48,558 nucleotides of DNA, from contig CACYDT010000183.1 in assembly GCA_902773295.1 (NCBI GenBank), positions 1 through 48,558 on the forward strand. The letters run 5' to 3'. This document shows, in pieces, positions 10,021 to 19,743 of the stretch. Within the stretch, counting starts at the first letter, position 1, and the number at the start of each line of letters is the position of its first letter. Under the pieces are notes generated by a model. The model did not search any database. It worked only from the letters and a program-made list of their open reading frames with translations, and was not told the origin of the DNA. The translations under genes were made by a program, and so were the position numbers. The DNA is from an uncultured Veillonellaceae bacterium (GTDB taxonomy: Bacteria > Bacillota > Negativicutes > Selenomonadales > Selenomonadaceae).

Positions 10021-10833
10021 TTGGAAGAAAAGCTGAAGCTGTATGGGTTTAACAATCTCACGAAGTCATTGAGCTTCAATATCTATGATATCTGTTATGC
10101 GAAGTCCCAGAGGGAGCAGGAGGACTATATCAAGTATATCGATGAGCAGTATAATTCGGAGCGGCTCACCAAGATTCTTTCACGGGTGACGGAGATGATC
10201 GGCGCCCGCATCCTCAATATTGCCAAGCAGGATTATGAGCCGCAGGGCGCCAGTGTCACGCTGCTCATTGCGGAGGAAGCGGCAGTGGCCTCGGGCAGGA
10301 AGAAGCCGATCAAGGAGGGATCTTCTTCCAAGAAGGTCAAATGCCTCCGGGAGACCGTCGTGGCGCATCTGGACAAGAGCCATGTGACTGTGCATACCTA
10401 CCCGGAGTTCCATCCGGAGACCAGTATTGCGACGTTCCGCGTGGATATCGATGTGGCTACCTGCGGGGAAATCACGCCTCTCAAGACACTGGACTATCTC
10501 ATCGGCCAATTCGATTCCGATATCATTACGATGGATTACCGGGTACGGGGCTTTACGCGGGATGTCTCGGGGAAAAAGCTCTTCCAGGACCAGAAGATGG
10601 CCTCCATCCAGGAGTACATCGCAGAGGATACATTGAACGATTACGATGCGGTGGATATCAATCTCTATCAGGCAAATCTCTTTCATACGCGCATGCTCAT
10701 CAAGGAGCCGGAGCTTCAGAATTACCTGTTCAATACGGATATCTATGAAATCCCGCCAAAGACGAGGCTGTCCATCAGCAACAGCCTGCGGCGGGAGATG
10801 ATTGAGATTTTCAGCGGGCGGAACGTTTATTGA
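10021..10833 (+). CDS. speD: S-adenosylmethionine decarboxylase proenzyme (E. coli type)
   Basis: A 270-residue pyruvoyl enzyme that makes decarboxylated SAM, the aminopropyl donor for SpeE. It aligns from memory with E. coli SpeD along its whole length. Self-cleavage would occur before Ser120 in [14 protein letters not shown] to give the pyruvoyl alpha chain; the conserved tail of the fold, GRNVY, is present. I chose the TTG at 10021 because AAGGAAGG lies 10 bp upstream and the product then begins [15 protein letters not shown], like the family. An in-frame ATG at 9994 lacks a ribosome-binding site. First gene of the polyamine operon. Confidence 0.94.
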   Translation: MEEKLKLYGFNNLTKSLSFNIYDICYAKSQREQEDYIKYIDEQYNSERLTKILSRVTEMIGARILNIAKQDYEPQGASVTLLIAEEAAVASGRKKPIKEGSSSKKVKCLRETVVAHLDKSHVTVHTYPEFHPETSIATFRVDIDVATCGEITPLKTLDYLIGQFDSDIITMDYRVRGFTRDVSGKKLFQDQKMASIQEYIAEDTLNDYDAVDINLYQANLFHTRMLIKEPELQNYLFNTDIYEIPPKTRLSISNSLRREMIEIFSGRNVY

Positions 10834-10847
10834 GGAGCTGGAGGGAT

Positions 10848-12302
10848 ATGGACTATCTGACACAGGACAGGGCGCCGATTCTTGAGGCACTGGAGAAGAT
10901 GAAGGCGGCGCGGCTGGTTCCCTTTGATGTGCCGGGGCACAAGCGCGGAAGGGGGAACCGGGAGCTTTCCGAATTTTTGGGGAGCCGGTGCCTTGACGTG
11001 GATGTGAATTCCATGAAGATGCTGGACAATCTCTGCCATCCTGTTTCGGTGATCAAGGATGCGGAGATTTTGGCAGCGGAGGCCTTTGGTGCGGCCCATG
11101 CATTTTTCATGGTGGGGGGGACGACATCTGCGGTTCAGGCTATGGTGCTCGCTGCGGTCGGGCGGGGCGACAAGATCATCATGCCCAGGAATGTCCATCG
11201 CAGCGCCATCAATGCCTTGATTCTCTGCGGCGCTGTTCCCGTCTATGTGAATCCGCAGATGGATCATACGCTGGGCATTTCCCTTGGCATGAGAGTGGAC
11301 GAGATGGAGGCGGCTATACGGAAGCATCCGGATGCCAAAGCCGTCCTTGTGAACAACCCGACCTATTATGGCATCTGCTCGAATCTTGCGGCCATTGTGG
11401 AGCTTGCCCATGCCCATGGCATGAAGGTATTGGCGGATGAGGCGCATGGGACCCATTTCTATTTTGATGACCGCCTTCCGCAGTCAGCCATGGAAGCAGG
11501 AGCAGATATGGCGGCGATCAGCATGCACAAGTCCGGCGGTTCGCTCACGCAAAGCTCCATGCTTCTTTGCGGGCCTGAGGTGAATGAGGGGTACGTCCAT
11601 CAGATTGTCAATCTCACGCAGACCACCAGCGGATCTTATCTTTTGATGGTGAGCCTGGATATTTCGCGACGGAATCTGGCTCTCCATGGGAAGGAGATTT
11701 TTGACAAGGTGATCGGCCTGGTGGAATATGCCAGGGATGAGATCAATACCATCGGCGATTACTATGCTTATGGCAAGGAGCTTATCAATGGGGATTCCGT
11801 CTACGATTTCGATATCACGAAGCTCTCGGTGTTCACGCGTTCCGTGGGATTGGCAGGCATTGAGGTCTATGATATTCTTCGGGATGAGTACGATATCCAG
11901 ACGGAGTTTGGGGATATTGCGAACCTTTTGGCCTATGTTTCCGTGGGGGATCGTCCCAAGGACATCGAGCGCCTTGTTGCGGCATTGGCGGAGATCCGGA
12001 GGAATCATCGCAAGGATTCTTCGAAGATGCTCAAGGCGGAGTATATCGACCCTGTGGTGAAATGCGCTCCGCAGGAGGCCTTTTATGCGGAGAAGGAGTC
12101 CCTTCCGATGGAAGAGACGGCCGGTCGGGTGACAGGGGAGTTTGTCATGTGCTATCCGCCGGGCATTCCGATTCTGGCGCCGGGGGAGCTCATTACGGAG
12201 GAAATCCTCACGTATATCCGTTATGCGAAGAAGAAGGGGTGCCAGATGACCGGCCCGGAGGATATGACGATACGGCATCTCAATGTTATGCAGGAACTGT
12301 GA
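10848..12302 (+). CDS. speA: Orn/Lys/Arg decarboxylase, probably arginine decarboxylase
   Basis: A 484-residue PLP enzyme of the aminotransferase-like (fold I) decarboxylase family, in the short form seen in Bacillus SpeA. The N-terminal FDVPGHKRGRGN, the PLP region DEAHGTHFYF and the Schiff-base lysine in SMHKSGGSLTQSS (about residue 228) are present, and the C-terminal Orn_DC_C domain ends the chain. Arginine specificity is inferred from the agmatinase gene three genes on. Ornithine or lysine use cannot be excluded by sequence. The ATG at 10848 has GGAGCTGGAGGG upstream. Confidence 0.88.
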   Translation: MDYLTQDRAPILEALEKMKAARLVPFDVPGHKRGRGNRELSEFLGSRCLDVDVNSMKMLDNLCHPVSVIKDAEILAAEAFGAAHAFFMVGGTTSAVQAMVLAAVGRGDKIIMPRNVHRSAINALILCGAVPVYVNPQMDHTLGISLGMRVDEMEAAIRKHPDAKAVLVNNPTYYGICSNLAAIVELAHAHGMKVLADEAHGTHFYFDDRLPQSAMEAGADMAAISMHKSGGSLTQSSMLLCGPEVNEGYVHQIVNLTQTTSGSYLLMVSLDISRRNLALHGKEIFDKVIGLVEYARDEINTIGDYYAYGKELINGDSVYDFDITKLSVFTRSVGLAGIEVYDILRDEYDIQTEFGDIANLLAYVSVGDRPKDIERLVAALAEIRRNHRKDSSKMLKAEYIDPVVKCAPQEAFYAEKESLPMEETAGRVTGEFVMCYPPGIPILAPGELITEEILTYIRYAKKKGCQMTGPEDMTIRHLNVMQEL

Positions 12303-12332
12303 GAGATCGTTCCATGGGAGGCGAAGGGTGTT

Positions 12333-13199
12333 ATGGAGCTATGGTTTACGGAGCAGCACACGCCGGAGGTCCGCTTTTCCATCCGGGTGGATCGGCAGAT
12401 CTATACGGGACGCAGCGAGTTCCAGCGCATTGATATCTTTGAGTCCAAGGAGTTCGGGCGTTTTTTGACGCTGGATGGTTATATGATGCTCACGGAGAAG
12501 GATGAGTTCATCTATCATGAGATGATTGTCCATGTACCTATGTGCGTGAAGCCGGATGCCGGGAATGTCCTTGTCATCGGCGGCGGGGACGGTGGCACGG
12601 TGCGGGAGCTCCTGCGGTATGATGCGGTGAAGTCGATTGACCTGGTGGAGATTGATGAAATGGTGGTGGAGGCATGCCGGGAGCATCTCCCGCAGACGGC
12701 AGGCTGCCTGGGGGATTCCAGGGTCTCCATCCACTATGAGGATGGACTTAAATTCATCCGCCATTGCGAGGATCGGTATGATTTGGTGATTGTGGATTCC
12801 ACGGATCCCTTCGGCCCGGGCGAAGGGCTTTTCACGAAGGAGTTCTATGGCAACTGCTACAAGGCCCTGCACGAAGACGGCATCATGGTGAATCAGCATG
12901 AGAGCCCTTTTTACCAGGAGGATGCTTATGCCATGCAGCGGGCGCACAAGCGCATTGTGGAATCCTTTCCCATCAGCCGGGTCTATCAGCTCCATATCCC
13001 GACGTATCCTTCCGGGCACTGGCTGTTCGGCTTTGCTTCCAAGAAGCGGCACCCGGTGAAGGGCGTGGACTGGGAGGCATGGAAGGCGTTGGGGATCAGG
13101 ACAAGGTACTATAATCCCCATCTTCATGCAGGGGCCTTTGCCCTGCCGAATTATGTGGAGGAAATGCTTCGGGATGTGGAAAGGCGGGAGGAGTTATGA
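12333..13199 (+). CDS. speE: Spermidine synthase (polyamine aminopropyltransferase)
   Basis: A 288-residue aminopropyltransferase that moves the aminopropyl group of decarboxylated SAM to putrescine. It has an N-terminal beta-domain, then the nucleotide-binding VIGGGDGGTVRELLRY (about residues 81-96). The catalytic/amine-binding region VIVDSTDPFGPGEGLFTKEFY and the C-terminal YPSGHWLFGFASK follow. The start at 12333 has GAGGCGAAGGG upstream. It overlaps speB by 4 bp. Confidence 0.95.
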   Translation: MELWFTEQHTPEVRFSIRVDRQIYTGRSEFQRIDIFESKEFGRFLTLDGYMMLTEKDEFIYHEMIVHVPMCVKPDAGNVLVIGGGDGGTVRELLRYDAVKSIDLVEIDEMVVEACREHLPQTAGCLGDSRVSIHYEDGLKFIRHCEDRYDLVIVDSTDPFGPGEGLFTKEFYGNCYKALHEDGIMVNQHESPFYQEDAYAMQRAHKRIVESFPISRVYQLHIPTYPSGHWLFGFASKKRHPVKGVDWEAWKALGIRTRYYNPHLHAGAFALPNYVEEMLRDVERREEL

Positions 13200-14059
13200 A
13201 GCAGAATATAGAAACCTTCCTGGGTTGTGAGGCAACTTATGAGGAATCCCGTATTGTTCTCTATGGGGCGCCCTTTGACTCGACGACATCGTATCGTCCC
13301 GGTACCCGCTTTGCGAGCCGCACCATGCGGGCGGAGTCCTATGGGTTGGAGACATACAGCCCTTACCAGGATCTGGATCTGGAAGATGCGGCGGTATTCG
13401 ACGGAGGGGATCTGGAGCTTTGTTTTGGCGATACGGCAAGGGCCTTGGGAGATATCAAGGCGTTTGTGAAAGAGATTCTGAAGGATGGCAAGCTTCCCTT
13501 TCTCATCGGGGGGGAGCATCTTGTGTCCTTGCCTGCGATTGAGGCGGTTTCTGAGAAATATCCGGGGCTTTGCCTGATCCATTTCGATGCGCATACGGAC
13601 TTGCGGGAGGACTATTTGGGAGCAAAGCTGTCCCATGCTACGGTCATCCGCCGCGCATGGGAGATCCTTGGGGATGGGCGGATCCACCAGTTTGGCATCC
13701 GCAGCGGCGAGCGGGCGGAATTCCTCTGGGCGAAGGCGCATACCTGTCTTCATGCCTTTGATTTTGCAGGGCTGGAGGAGAGCATTGCGGCATGGAAGGG
13801 GCGTCCTGTCTATCTCACCATCGACCTTGACGTGATGGATCCCTCTGTGTTTCCCGGGACGGGAACACCGGAGGCCGGCGGGGTGACATTTTCCGCATTG
13901 ATGGAGGCTGCCTTGAAGGTCATCGGGGGATGCCATGTCGTGGGCTGCGATATGGTGGAGCTTTCGCCGCCCTATGATGCAAGCGGGGCTTCCACGGCGG
14001 TGGCTTTGAAGCTTCTGCGGGAGATGCTTCTGGGATTGGAAAAACCTTTCATTGCATAA
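13196..14059 (+). CDS. speB: Agmatinase
   Basis: A 287-residue ureohydrolase that cleaves agmatine to putrescine and urea. The binuclear Mn ligands are visible in GGEHLVSLP, FDAHTDLRE and TIDLDVMDPS; the family end motif CDMVELSPPYDASGAS is also present. The start overlaps the end of speE (ATGA). With SpeA it completes the arginine-agmatine-putrescine route. Confidence 0.94.
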   Translation: MKQNIETFLGCEATYEESRIVLYGAPFDSTTSYRPGTRFASRTMRAESYGLETYSPYQDLDLEDAAVFDGGDLELCFGDTARALGDIKAFVKEILKDGKLPFLIGGEHLVSLPAIEAVSEKYPGLCLIHFDAHTDLREDYLGAKLSHATVIRRAWEILGDGRIHQFGIRSGERAEFLWAKAHTCLHAFDFAGLEESIAAWKGRPVYLTIDLDVMDPSVFPGTGTPEAGGVTFSALMEAALKVIGGCHVVGCDMVELSPPYDASGASTAVALKLLREMLLGLEKPFIA

Positions 14060-14093
14060 AACCAACAAACCAATAAATAAGGGGGAATGACTG

Positions 14094-15293
14094 ATGGGAA
14101 AGGCTTTGATTATCGGTTGCGGCGGTGTGGCGAGTGTCGCCATCCATAAGTGCTGCCAGAACAGCGAGGCTTTTGAGGAAATCTGCATCGCATCGCGCAC
14201 GAAGAGCAAATGCGATGCGCTGAAGGCGAAGTTGGACGGGGGAAAGACGAAGATTTCCACGGCACAGGTGGATGCCAACAAGGTGGAGGAACTCGTGGCA
14301 CTCATTGAGAAGTTCCGGCCCGATGTGGTGCTGAATCTCGCTTTGCCTTATCAGGATCTCACCATCATGGATGCCTGCCTGGCAACGAAGACCCATTACG
14401 TTGATACGGCAAACTATGAGCCGGAAGATACGGCAAAATTCGAGTACAAATGGCAGTGGGCTTACAGGGAACGCTATGAGAAGGCAGGCATCACGGCGCT
14501 CCTTGGCTCGGGGTTCGATCCGGGCGTTACGGGGGTTTTCTCGGCCTATGCCTTGAAGCATCATTTCGATGAAATCAATTACATTGATATTTTGGACTGC
14601 AATGCCGGAGACCATGGATATCCCTTTGCCACGAACTTCAATCCGGAGATCAATATCCGCGAGGTTTCCGCCAAGGGAAGCTATTGGGAAGACGGCAAAT
14701 GGGTGGAGACGGAGCCCATGGAAATCAAGCGTGTCTATGATTTCCCGGAAATCGGGCCGAAGGATATGTACCTTCTTCACCATGAGGAGCTGGAGTCTCT
14801 CGGTATCAACATTCCCGGCATCCGCCGCATCCGTTTCTTCATGACCTTCGGACAGAGCTATCTGACGCATTTGAAGTGCCTGGAGAATGTGGGCATGACT
14901 TCCATCGAACCCATTGAGTTCGAGGGCAAGAAGATTGTCCCGCTCCAGTTCCTCAAGGCTGTCCTGCCGGATCCGGCAAGCCTCGGGCCGAGAACCAAGG
15001 GCAAGACGAACATCGGCTGCATTTTCCGGGGAAAGAAGGCGGGCAAGGACAAGACCTATTACCTCTACAATGTCTGCGATCATCAGGAATGCTACCGGGA
15101 AGTCGGTTCCCAGGCAATTTCCTATACCACGGGCGTTCCCGCTATGATCGGCGCCATGCTTGTCATGAACGGAACATGGAAGGGTCCCGGTGTCAAGAAC
15201 ATCGAGGAATTCGATCCGGATCCTTTCATGGAGGCATTGAACCGGTGGGGACTTCCCTGGAAGGAAAGCTTCAGCCCGGAGCTTGTGGACTGA
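14094..15293 (+). CDS. Carboxynorspermidine/carboxyspermidine dehydrogenase (saccharopine-dehydrogenase family)
   Basis: A 399-residue NADPH-dependent enzyme that joins aspartate semialdehyde to putrescine or diaminopropane to make carboxyspermidine or carboxynorspermidine. The N-terminal Rossmann motif IIGCGGVASVAIHKCC (residues 6-21), the Saccharop_dh catalytic region THYVDTANYEPED and GSGFDPGVTGVFSAY are clear. The ATG at 14094 follows AAGGGGGAA. It overlaps nspC by one base (TGATG), so the pair is coupled. Confidence 0.92.
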   Translation: MGKALIIGCGGVASVAIHKCCQNSEAFEEICIASRTKSKCDALKAKLDGGKTKISTAQVDANKVEELVALIEKFRPDVVLNLALPYQDLTIMDACLATKTHYVDTANYEPEDTAKFEYKWQWAYRERYEKAGITALLGSGFDPGVTGVFSAYALKHHFDEINYIDILDCNAGDHGYPFATNFNPEINIREVSAKGSYWEDGKWVETEPMEIKRVYDFPEIGPKDMYLLHHEELESLGINIPGIRRIRFFMTFGQSYLTHLKCLENVGMTSIEPIEFEGKKIVPLQFLKAVLPDPASLGPRTKGKTNIGCIFRGKKAGKDKTYYLYNVCDHQECYREVGSQAISYTTGVPAMIGAMLVMNGTWKGPGVKNIEEFDPDPFMEALNRWGLPWKESFSPELVD

Positions 15294-16423
15294 TGACGGC
15301 GCTCAGGCAGGAATGGATGGAGGTTCCGACTCCATCCTATATCATCCACAGGGATTTGCTGGAGCACAATCTGGAAATCCTGGCCGGGCTTCAGGAGGAG
15401 ACCGGTGCGAAGGTGCTGCTGGCACAGAAGTGCTTTTCCATGTATCATTTCTATCCGCTGATTGCGGAGTATCTTTCGGGGGCGGCTTCCAGCGGGCTGT
15501 ATGAGGCAAGGCTGGCCCATGAGGAGATGGGGAAGGAAAACCATGTTTTTTCCCCGGCCTATCGCGAGGAGGAATTTGACGAGATTGCGGGGATTTGCGA
15601 TCATGTGATTTTCAATTCCTTCGCGCAGCTGGAGCGCTTCGGCGGGCGGGCGCGTTCTGCAGGGGCATCCTGCGGGCTCAGGCTCAATCCGGAGCATTCC
15701 ACCCAGGAGCATGCGATTTATGATCCTTGCGCTCCCGGATCCCGCCTGGGAATTCCCCTGCGCGATTTCCGGCATGATATGCTCGGGGAAGTGGATGGAT
15801 TTCATTTTCATACGCTGTGCGAGCAGGATGCGGATGCCCTGGAGGAGACCCTCAAGGCATTGGAACAGAAATTCGGACTTTATTTCAAGGGAAGGAAATG
15901 GATCAATCTTGGCGGAGGCCATCATATCACACGGCCGGGATATCAGATGGAGCGCCTGAAGCGCTGCATTGCGAGGTTGCAGGACAGGTATGGCCTGGAG
16001 GTCTATCTTGAGCCGGGAGAGGCGGTGGCGCTCAATGCCGGTTTTCTTGTGTCCACGGTGCTGGAAATCCAGGAATCCTCGGGAAATGCGATTCTGGATA
16101 CGTCTGCCGCCTGCCACATGCCGGATGTCATTGAAATGCCTTACCGGCCGCCGGCGGTTGGCGCAGGCGAGGCGGGAGCCAGGGAATTCACGTATCGTTT
16201 CGGCGGTCCCACATGCCTTGCCGGTGATGTCATAGGGGAATATTCCTTTGATGCCCCGCTGGAGATTGGAGATCGTGTGATTTTTGAGGATATGGCAATT
16301 TATTCTATGGTAAAGAACAATACGTTCAATGGGATGCCGTTGCCGAACCTTGTGGCGGCGGAGAATGGGGGATGGAAGATCCTTCGCCGTTTCGGCTATG
16401 AGGATTTCAAAGGGCGCTTGTGA
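15293..16423 (+). CDS. nspC: Carboxynorspermidine/carboxyspermidine decarboxylase
   Basis: A 376-residue alanine-racemase-fold PLP decarboxylase that releases spermidine or norspermidine from the product of the preceding enzyme. Lys46 in LLAQKCFSMY is the predicted PLP lysine. The glycine-rich phosphate loop NLGGGHHITRPGY and the C-terminal substrate motif GPTCLAGDVIGEY, with its catalytic cysteine, are present. The start is inside the stop of the preceding gene. A longer in-frame extension back to 15089 is not supported by the family. Confidence 0.94.
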   Translation: MTALRQEWMEVPTPSYIIHRDLLEHNLEILAGLQEETGAKVLLAQKCFSMYHFYPLIAEYLSGAASSGLYEARLAHEEMGKENHVFSPAYREEEFDEIAGICDHVIFNSFAQLERFGGRARSAGASCGLRLNPEHSTQEHAIYDPCAPGSRLGIPLRDFRHDMLGEVDGFHFHTLCEQDADALEETLKALEQKFGLYFKGRKWINLGGGHHITRPGYQMERLKRCIARLQDRYGLEVYLEPGEAVALNAGFLVSTVLEIQESSGNAILDTSAACHMPDVIEMPYRPPAVGAGEAGAREFTYRFGGPTCLAGDVIGEYSFDAPLEIGDRVIFEDMAIYSMVKNNTFNGMPLPNLVAAENGGWKILRRFGYEDFKGRL

Positions 16424-16443
16424 GAATTTGGGTGAGGAATCTG

Positions 16444-17370
16444 ATGAGAATTAGGCGGTTCCTGATGGGGAGCATGTTGATGGCAGCGGCTGTCCTGCCA
16501 GGCTGGATTCCTTCCGCTTCTGCGGAGGTCCTGTCAACGGCAGAGCAGCGGATGCTGGAGGCCGAACAGGCGGCAGAGGAAGGCAACAGAGATGTGGCTG
16601 TGCGCATTTACAGCGAACTCTTGGAAAAGGATCCGGACAATGCCGAGATCCTGGCTTGCCGCGGTTCCATCTACTGCGAGGCGGGGCTGTTGGACGAGGC
16701 TGAGAAGGATCTGGGGAGGGCTTTGGCGGCAGCAGCGGATGCCATGCACCCCAATTATTATATGGGGCTTGTGAAGTTGCAGAAGGGTGATTTCCGGGGG
16801 GCGAAGAGCTTCTTGGAGAAGGCGCTGTTCCTTGCGAAAGATGGGGAGGAGAGGTCAGCGGCAGAGGATGCCCTGGGACAGATCGCTTTCCGTGAGCGGG
16901 ACTATGAAGCGGCAGAACGCCATTTCACAGCATCCATTGAAGGGAAGGAGAGCTATGCGGCGTATTTCCACCGCGCCTTCGCCAGAATAAAGAAGGATGA
17001 CGATCCGGGGGCAGAGGCTGATTTTTCCCGTTTGATTGAATTGTATCCCGAGAGGATGGAACCTTACCATCAAAGAGGTATCTGCCGCGGCAGGATGGGG
17101 AACTATAATGCCGCTCTGGCAGATCTTTCGAAGGCGATTGAAATGGAGCCGGGGAATGCTTCCGTTTATAATGACAGGGGATATACCTATGCTTGCAAGA
17201 AGGCGTTTGCGGCAGCGGTGGAAGATTATACCAAGGCGGTGACATTGGATCCGAAATTCCAATTGGCCTATGCGAACAGAATCGCGGCCTATGAGAAACT
17301 CGGAAAGAAGGATTTGGCAAAAAATGACAGGTATCTGCTGGAGCAGCTGATGGAATTTGACGGGGAATGA
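16444..17370 (+). CDS. Exported TPR-repeat protein
   Basis: The 308-residue product has a signal peptide (basic RIRRFLMG, hydrophobic core, likely cleavage after ASA near residue 27) and about seven tetratricopeptide repeats. Recognisable repeats include RDVAVRIYSELLEKDPDNAE, NYNAALADLSKAIEMEPGNA and FAAAVEDYTKAVTLDPKFQL. TPR proteins act as protein-binding scaffolds, here presumably in the periplasm; no specific role can be assigned. The ATG at 16444 has GTGAGG upstream. An upstream GTG at 16420 overlaps the nspC stop and may couple the two genes. Confidence 0.85.
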   Translation: MRIRRFLMGSMLMAAAVLPGWIPSASAEVLSTAEQRMLEAEQAAEEGNRDVAVRIYSELLEKDPDNAEILACRGSIYCEAGLLDEAEKDLGRALAAAADAMHPNYYMGLVKLQKGDFRGAKSFLEKALFLAKDGEERSAAEDALGQIAFRERDYEAAERHFTASIEGKESYAAYFHRAFARIKKDDDPGAEADFSRLIELYPERMEPYHQRGICRGRMGNYNAALADLSKAIEMEPGNASVYNDRGYTYACKKAFAAAVEDYTKAVTLDPKFQLAYANRIAAYEKLGKKDLAKNDRYLLEQLMEFDGE

Positions 17371-17460
17371 TGAGAAGATGTCCTCCGGCCTTTCCGGGTG
17401 GGGGATGATACAGGCAATATGAGCATTTATCGGTACGGAAAAGAGGTATTGGCATATATT

Positions 17461-18342
17461 ATGGGGATGGCAAGAAACGATCTGTGCTGGTGCGGCAGCG
17501 GGAAGAAGTACAAGAAGTGCCATAAGGATTTCGATGATCGTATCAGCGAGATGAAATTTGATGTATTCAAGGGGCAGGTGCGTCCGCCGAAGAAGATCAT
17601 CAACAACCGGGCGGATATCGAGGGAATCCGCAGGAGCGGAGTCGTCAATGACGGGGTGCTGGATCTCATGGCAACGATGGTGCGGCCCGGCATCGATACG
17701 GCATCCCTGGATGATGCGGCAAGGGAATACATCGAAAGCCACGGCGGTATTCCCGCTTGCCTGGACTATGAGGGCTTCCCGAAGAGCACCTGCATTTCGA
17801 TCAACAATGTGGTATGTCATGGAATCCCGTCCAAGAAAACCATACTGAAGGAAGGGGACATTGTGAACATCGATGTCACTACGATTCTGGACGGTTATTT
17901 TTCGGATGCCTCCCGTATGTTCGTCGTAGGCGGCAAGACGACACCGGAGGCACAGCGCCTCGTGGACGTGACCAGGGAATGCATGGAGCTTGGGATCCAG
18001 GCGATCAGGCCATGGGGATGGCTCGGCGATATCGGGGCTGCCTGCGGCAGGCATGCGCATGAGAATGGATATTCCGTGGTTACGGATTTAGGCGGTCATG
18101 GAGTGGGGAAGAAGTTCCATCTGGAACCGTTTGTTGCCCATATCGGGAAACCGGGCACGGGCATGCTTCTGGTCCCCGGCATGGTCCTTACCGTGGAACC
18201 CATGATCAACCAGGGGACAAAGAAGGTCACCGTGGATTCAGGGGACAACTGGACCGTCCGGACGGCGGACGGCAAGCTTTCTGCGCAATGGGAGAAGACG
18301 GTCCTCATTACGGAAACGGGAACGGAAATCCTCTCCAGCTGA
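17461..18342 (+). CDS. map: Methionine aminopeptidase type I with N-terminal SEC-C motif
   Basis: A ~293-residue enzyme that removes the initiator methionine from nascent proteins. An N-terminal SEC-C zinc motif (NDLCWCGSGKKYKKCH, residues about 5-20) precedes the pita-bread fold. Metal ligands are visible in NIDVTTILDGYFSDASRMF (two Asp), GGHGVGKKFHLEP (His), TVEPM (Glu) and QWEKTVLIT (Glu); VCHGIP holds the conserved substrate His. The start is uncertain: ATGs at 17461 and 17467 fit the family but lack a good ribosome-binding site; ATG 17419 is an alternative. Confidence 0.92.
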   Translation: MGMARNDLCWCGSGKKYKKCHKDFDDRISEMKFDVFKGQVRPPKKIINNRADIEGIRRSGVVNDGVLDLMATMVRPGIDTASLDDAAREYIESHGGIPACLDYEGFPKSTCISINNVVCHGIPSKKTILKEGDIVNIDVTTILDGYFSDASRMFVVGGKTTPEAQRLVDVTRECMELGIQAIRPWGWLGDIGAACGRHAHENGYSVVTDLGGHGVGKKFHLEPFVAHIGKPGTGMLLVPGMVLTVEPMINQGTKKVTVDSGDNWTVRTADGKLSAQWEKTVLITETGTEILSS

Positions 18343-18353
18343 AAGGATGGCGT

Positions 18354-19655
18354 ATGACTACATTTCGAGAATTGAATTTGGAACTGTCTGTATGCGAGCT
18401 TTTGCGCTATCAGGGCATTACGGAACTGACTCCCGTGCAGGAGCAGGCGATTCCCGCCGTGCGCAGCGGGCAGGATGTTGTTGTGCAGGCCCAGACGGGA
18501 ACGGGAAAGACGCTGGCCTTCCTGCTTCCTGTCTTTGAGAAGCTGAAGAAGGTTCCCGTGACGCAGGCTCTGGTCGTGGCGCCTACCAGAGAGCTTGCCA
18601 TCCAGATCGCGAAGGTGGCTTCCCTGATCGGGGAAACTATGGGACTGGAGTCCCTTGTCATCTATGGCGGGCAGGATATCGAGCGCCAGAAGCAGAAACT
18701 GCATCGACATCCCCAGCTTGTCATTGGCACTCCGGGGCGGCTTCTTGATCATGTGCGCCGCCATACGCTGGATCTTTCCAGAGTGAACAGGGTTGTGCTG
18801 GATGAGGCGGATGAAATGATGCGCCGGGGCTTTCTGGAAGATGTGGAAACCTTGCTGGCAGAGGTTGCCGGCGACCGGCAGTTCATGCTTTTTTCCGCGA
18901 CGATTCCCGACCGGGTTCGCGGCCTTGCCCGGCAATACATGAGAAATCCGAGGGAAATCCTTGTGAAATCCGGGAATGTCACCTTGGATACCATCCGGCA
19001 GCTCATTGTGGATACTTCGGAGGAAACGAAGCTTGATAAACTCTGCGAGCTCATCAATTCCCAGCAGCCATATCTGGCGATGGTGTTCTGCCATACGCGC
19101 CAGAGGGTGAGCAGGGTGACACTGGAGCTGGCGAAGCGGGGATATCTCGTGGATGAGCTTCAAGGGGAGATGACACAGGCGCAGAGGGCTTTGGTTCTGA
19201 AGAGGTTCCGTGCGGCGCAGCTGCAGATTCTCGTGGCGACGGATATCGCTGCGCGGGGGCTGGATATCGAAGGCGTTACCCATGTCTATAATTATGATAT
19301 TCCCAATGATGTGGAAAGCTATATCCACAGGATCGGCCGCACGGGACGTGCGGGCCGGCAGGGAATGGCCGTGACGTTCGTGAATGCGCGCCAGTATGCA
19401 TTGCTCCGGAAGATTGAGGCCGGCATCAAGGCACGCATCGACAAGGATGTGTCCGAACGCAGCCGCGAACGCGCGAAAAAGCGGGAGGATTACCGCAAGA
19501 AGGCATTGCAGGATAAGAAGAAGGAACAGGAGAAAAAAGCGGTTCCCCTGAGCAAATATGCCAATCGCAAAGGGGCATCGCACAAGGGACGCAATCCTCG
19601 CAGCCGCAGGCAAAAGCCTTCTCTGCGGCATGGAAAAATAAAAAAGGATTTTTGA
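18354..19655 (+). CDS. DEAD-box ATP-dependent RNA helicase
   Basis: A 433-residue helicase with all core motifs in order: Q motif LTPVQEQAIP, motif I AQTGTGKT, Ia PTRELAIQ, GG/TPGR, II DEAD, III SAT, IV (MVFCHT), V ATDIAARGLD and VI HRIGRTGRAGRQG. After about residue 365 comes a basic, low-complexity K/R/E-rich tail typical of CshA/RhlE-like proteins that helps bind RNA. Likely roles are ribosome assembly or mRNA decay. The ATG at 18354 has GAAAGGATGG upstream, 11 bp after map. Confidence 0.93.
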   Translation: MTTFRELNLELSVCELLRYQGITELTPVQEQAIPAVRSGQDVVVQAQTGTGKTLAFLLPVFEKLKKVPVTQALVVAPTRELAIQIAKVASLIGETMGLESLVIYGGQDIERQKQKLHRHPQLVIGTPGRLLDHVRRHTLDLSRVNRVVLDEADEMMRRGFLEDVETLLAEVAGDRQFMLFSATIPDRVRGLARQYMRNPREILVKSGNVTLDTIRQLIVDTSEETKLDKLCELINSQQPYLAMVFCHTRQRVSRVTLELAKRGYLVDELQGEMTQAQRALVLKRFRAAQLQILVATDIAARGLDIEGVTHVYNYDIPNDVESYIHRIGRTGRAGRQGMAVTFVNARQYALLRKIEAGIKARIDKDVSERSRERAKKREDYRKKALQDKKKEQEKKAVPLSKYANRKGASHKGRNPRSRRQKPSLRHGKIKKDF

Positions 19656-19743
19656 GAATTAGCACGAATAGAGGATATTGTGGAAAAAAACCAGTCTTTG
19701 GTTCGAATGTGCTTAGATCATGATTTTACGAGGAGGACTATAC

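Noticed and set aside
11111..11119. G7 run in speA as a phase-variation tract
   Set aside because: Seven G residues encode the conserved VGGTTSA of a housekeeping PLP enzyme; too short and too constrained to propose switching.
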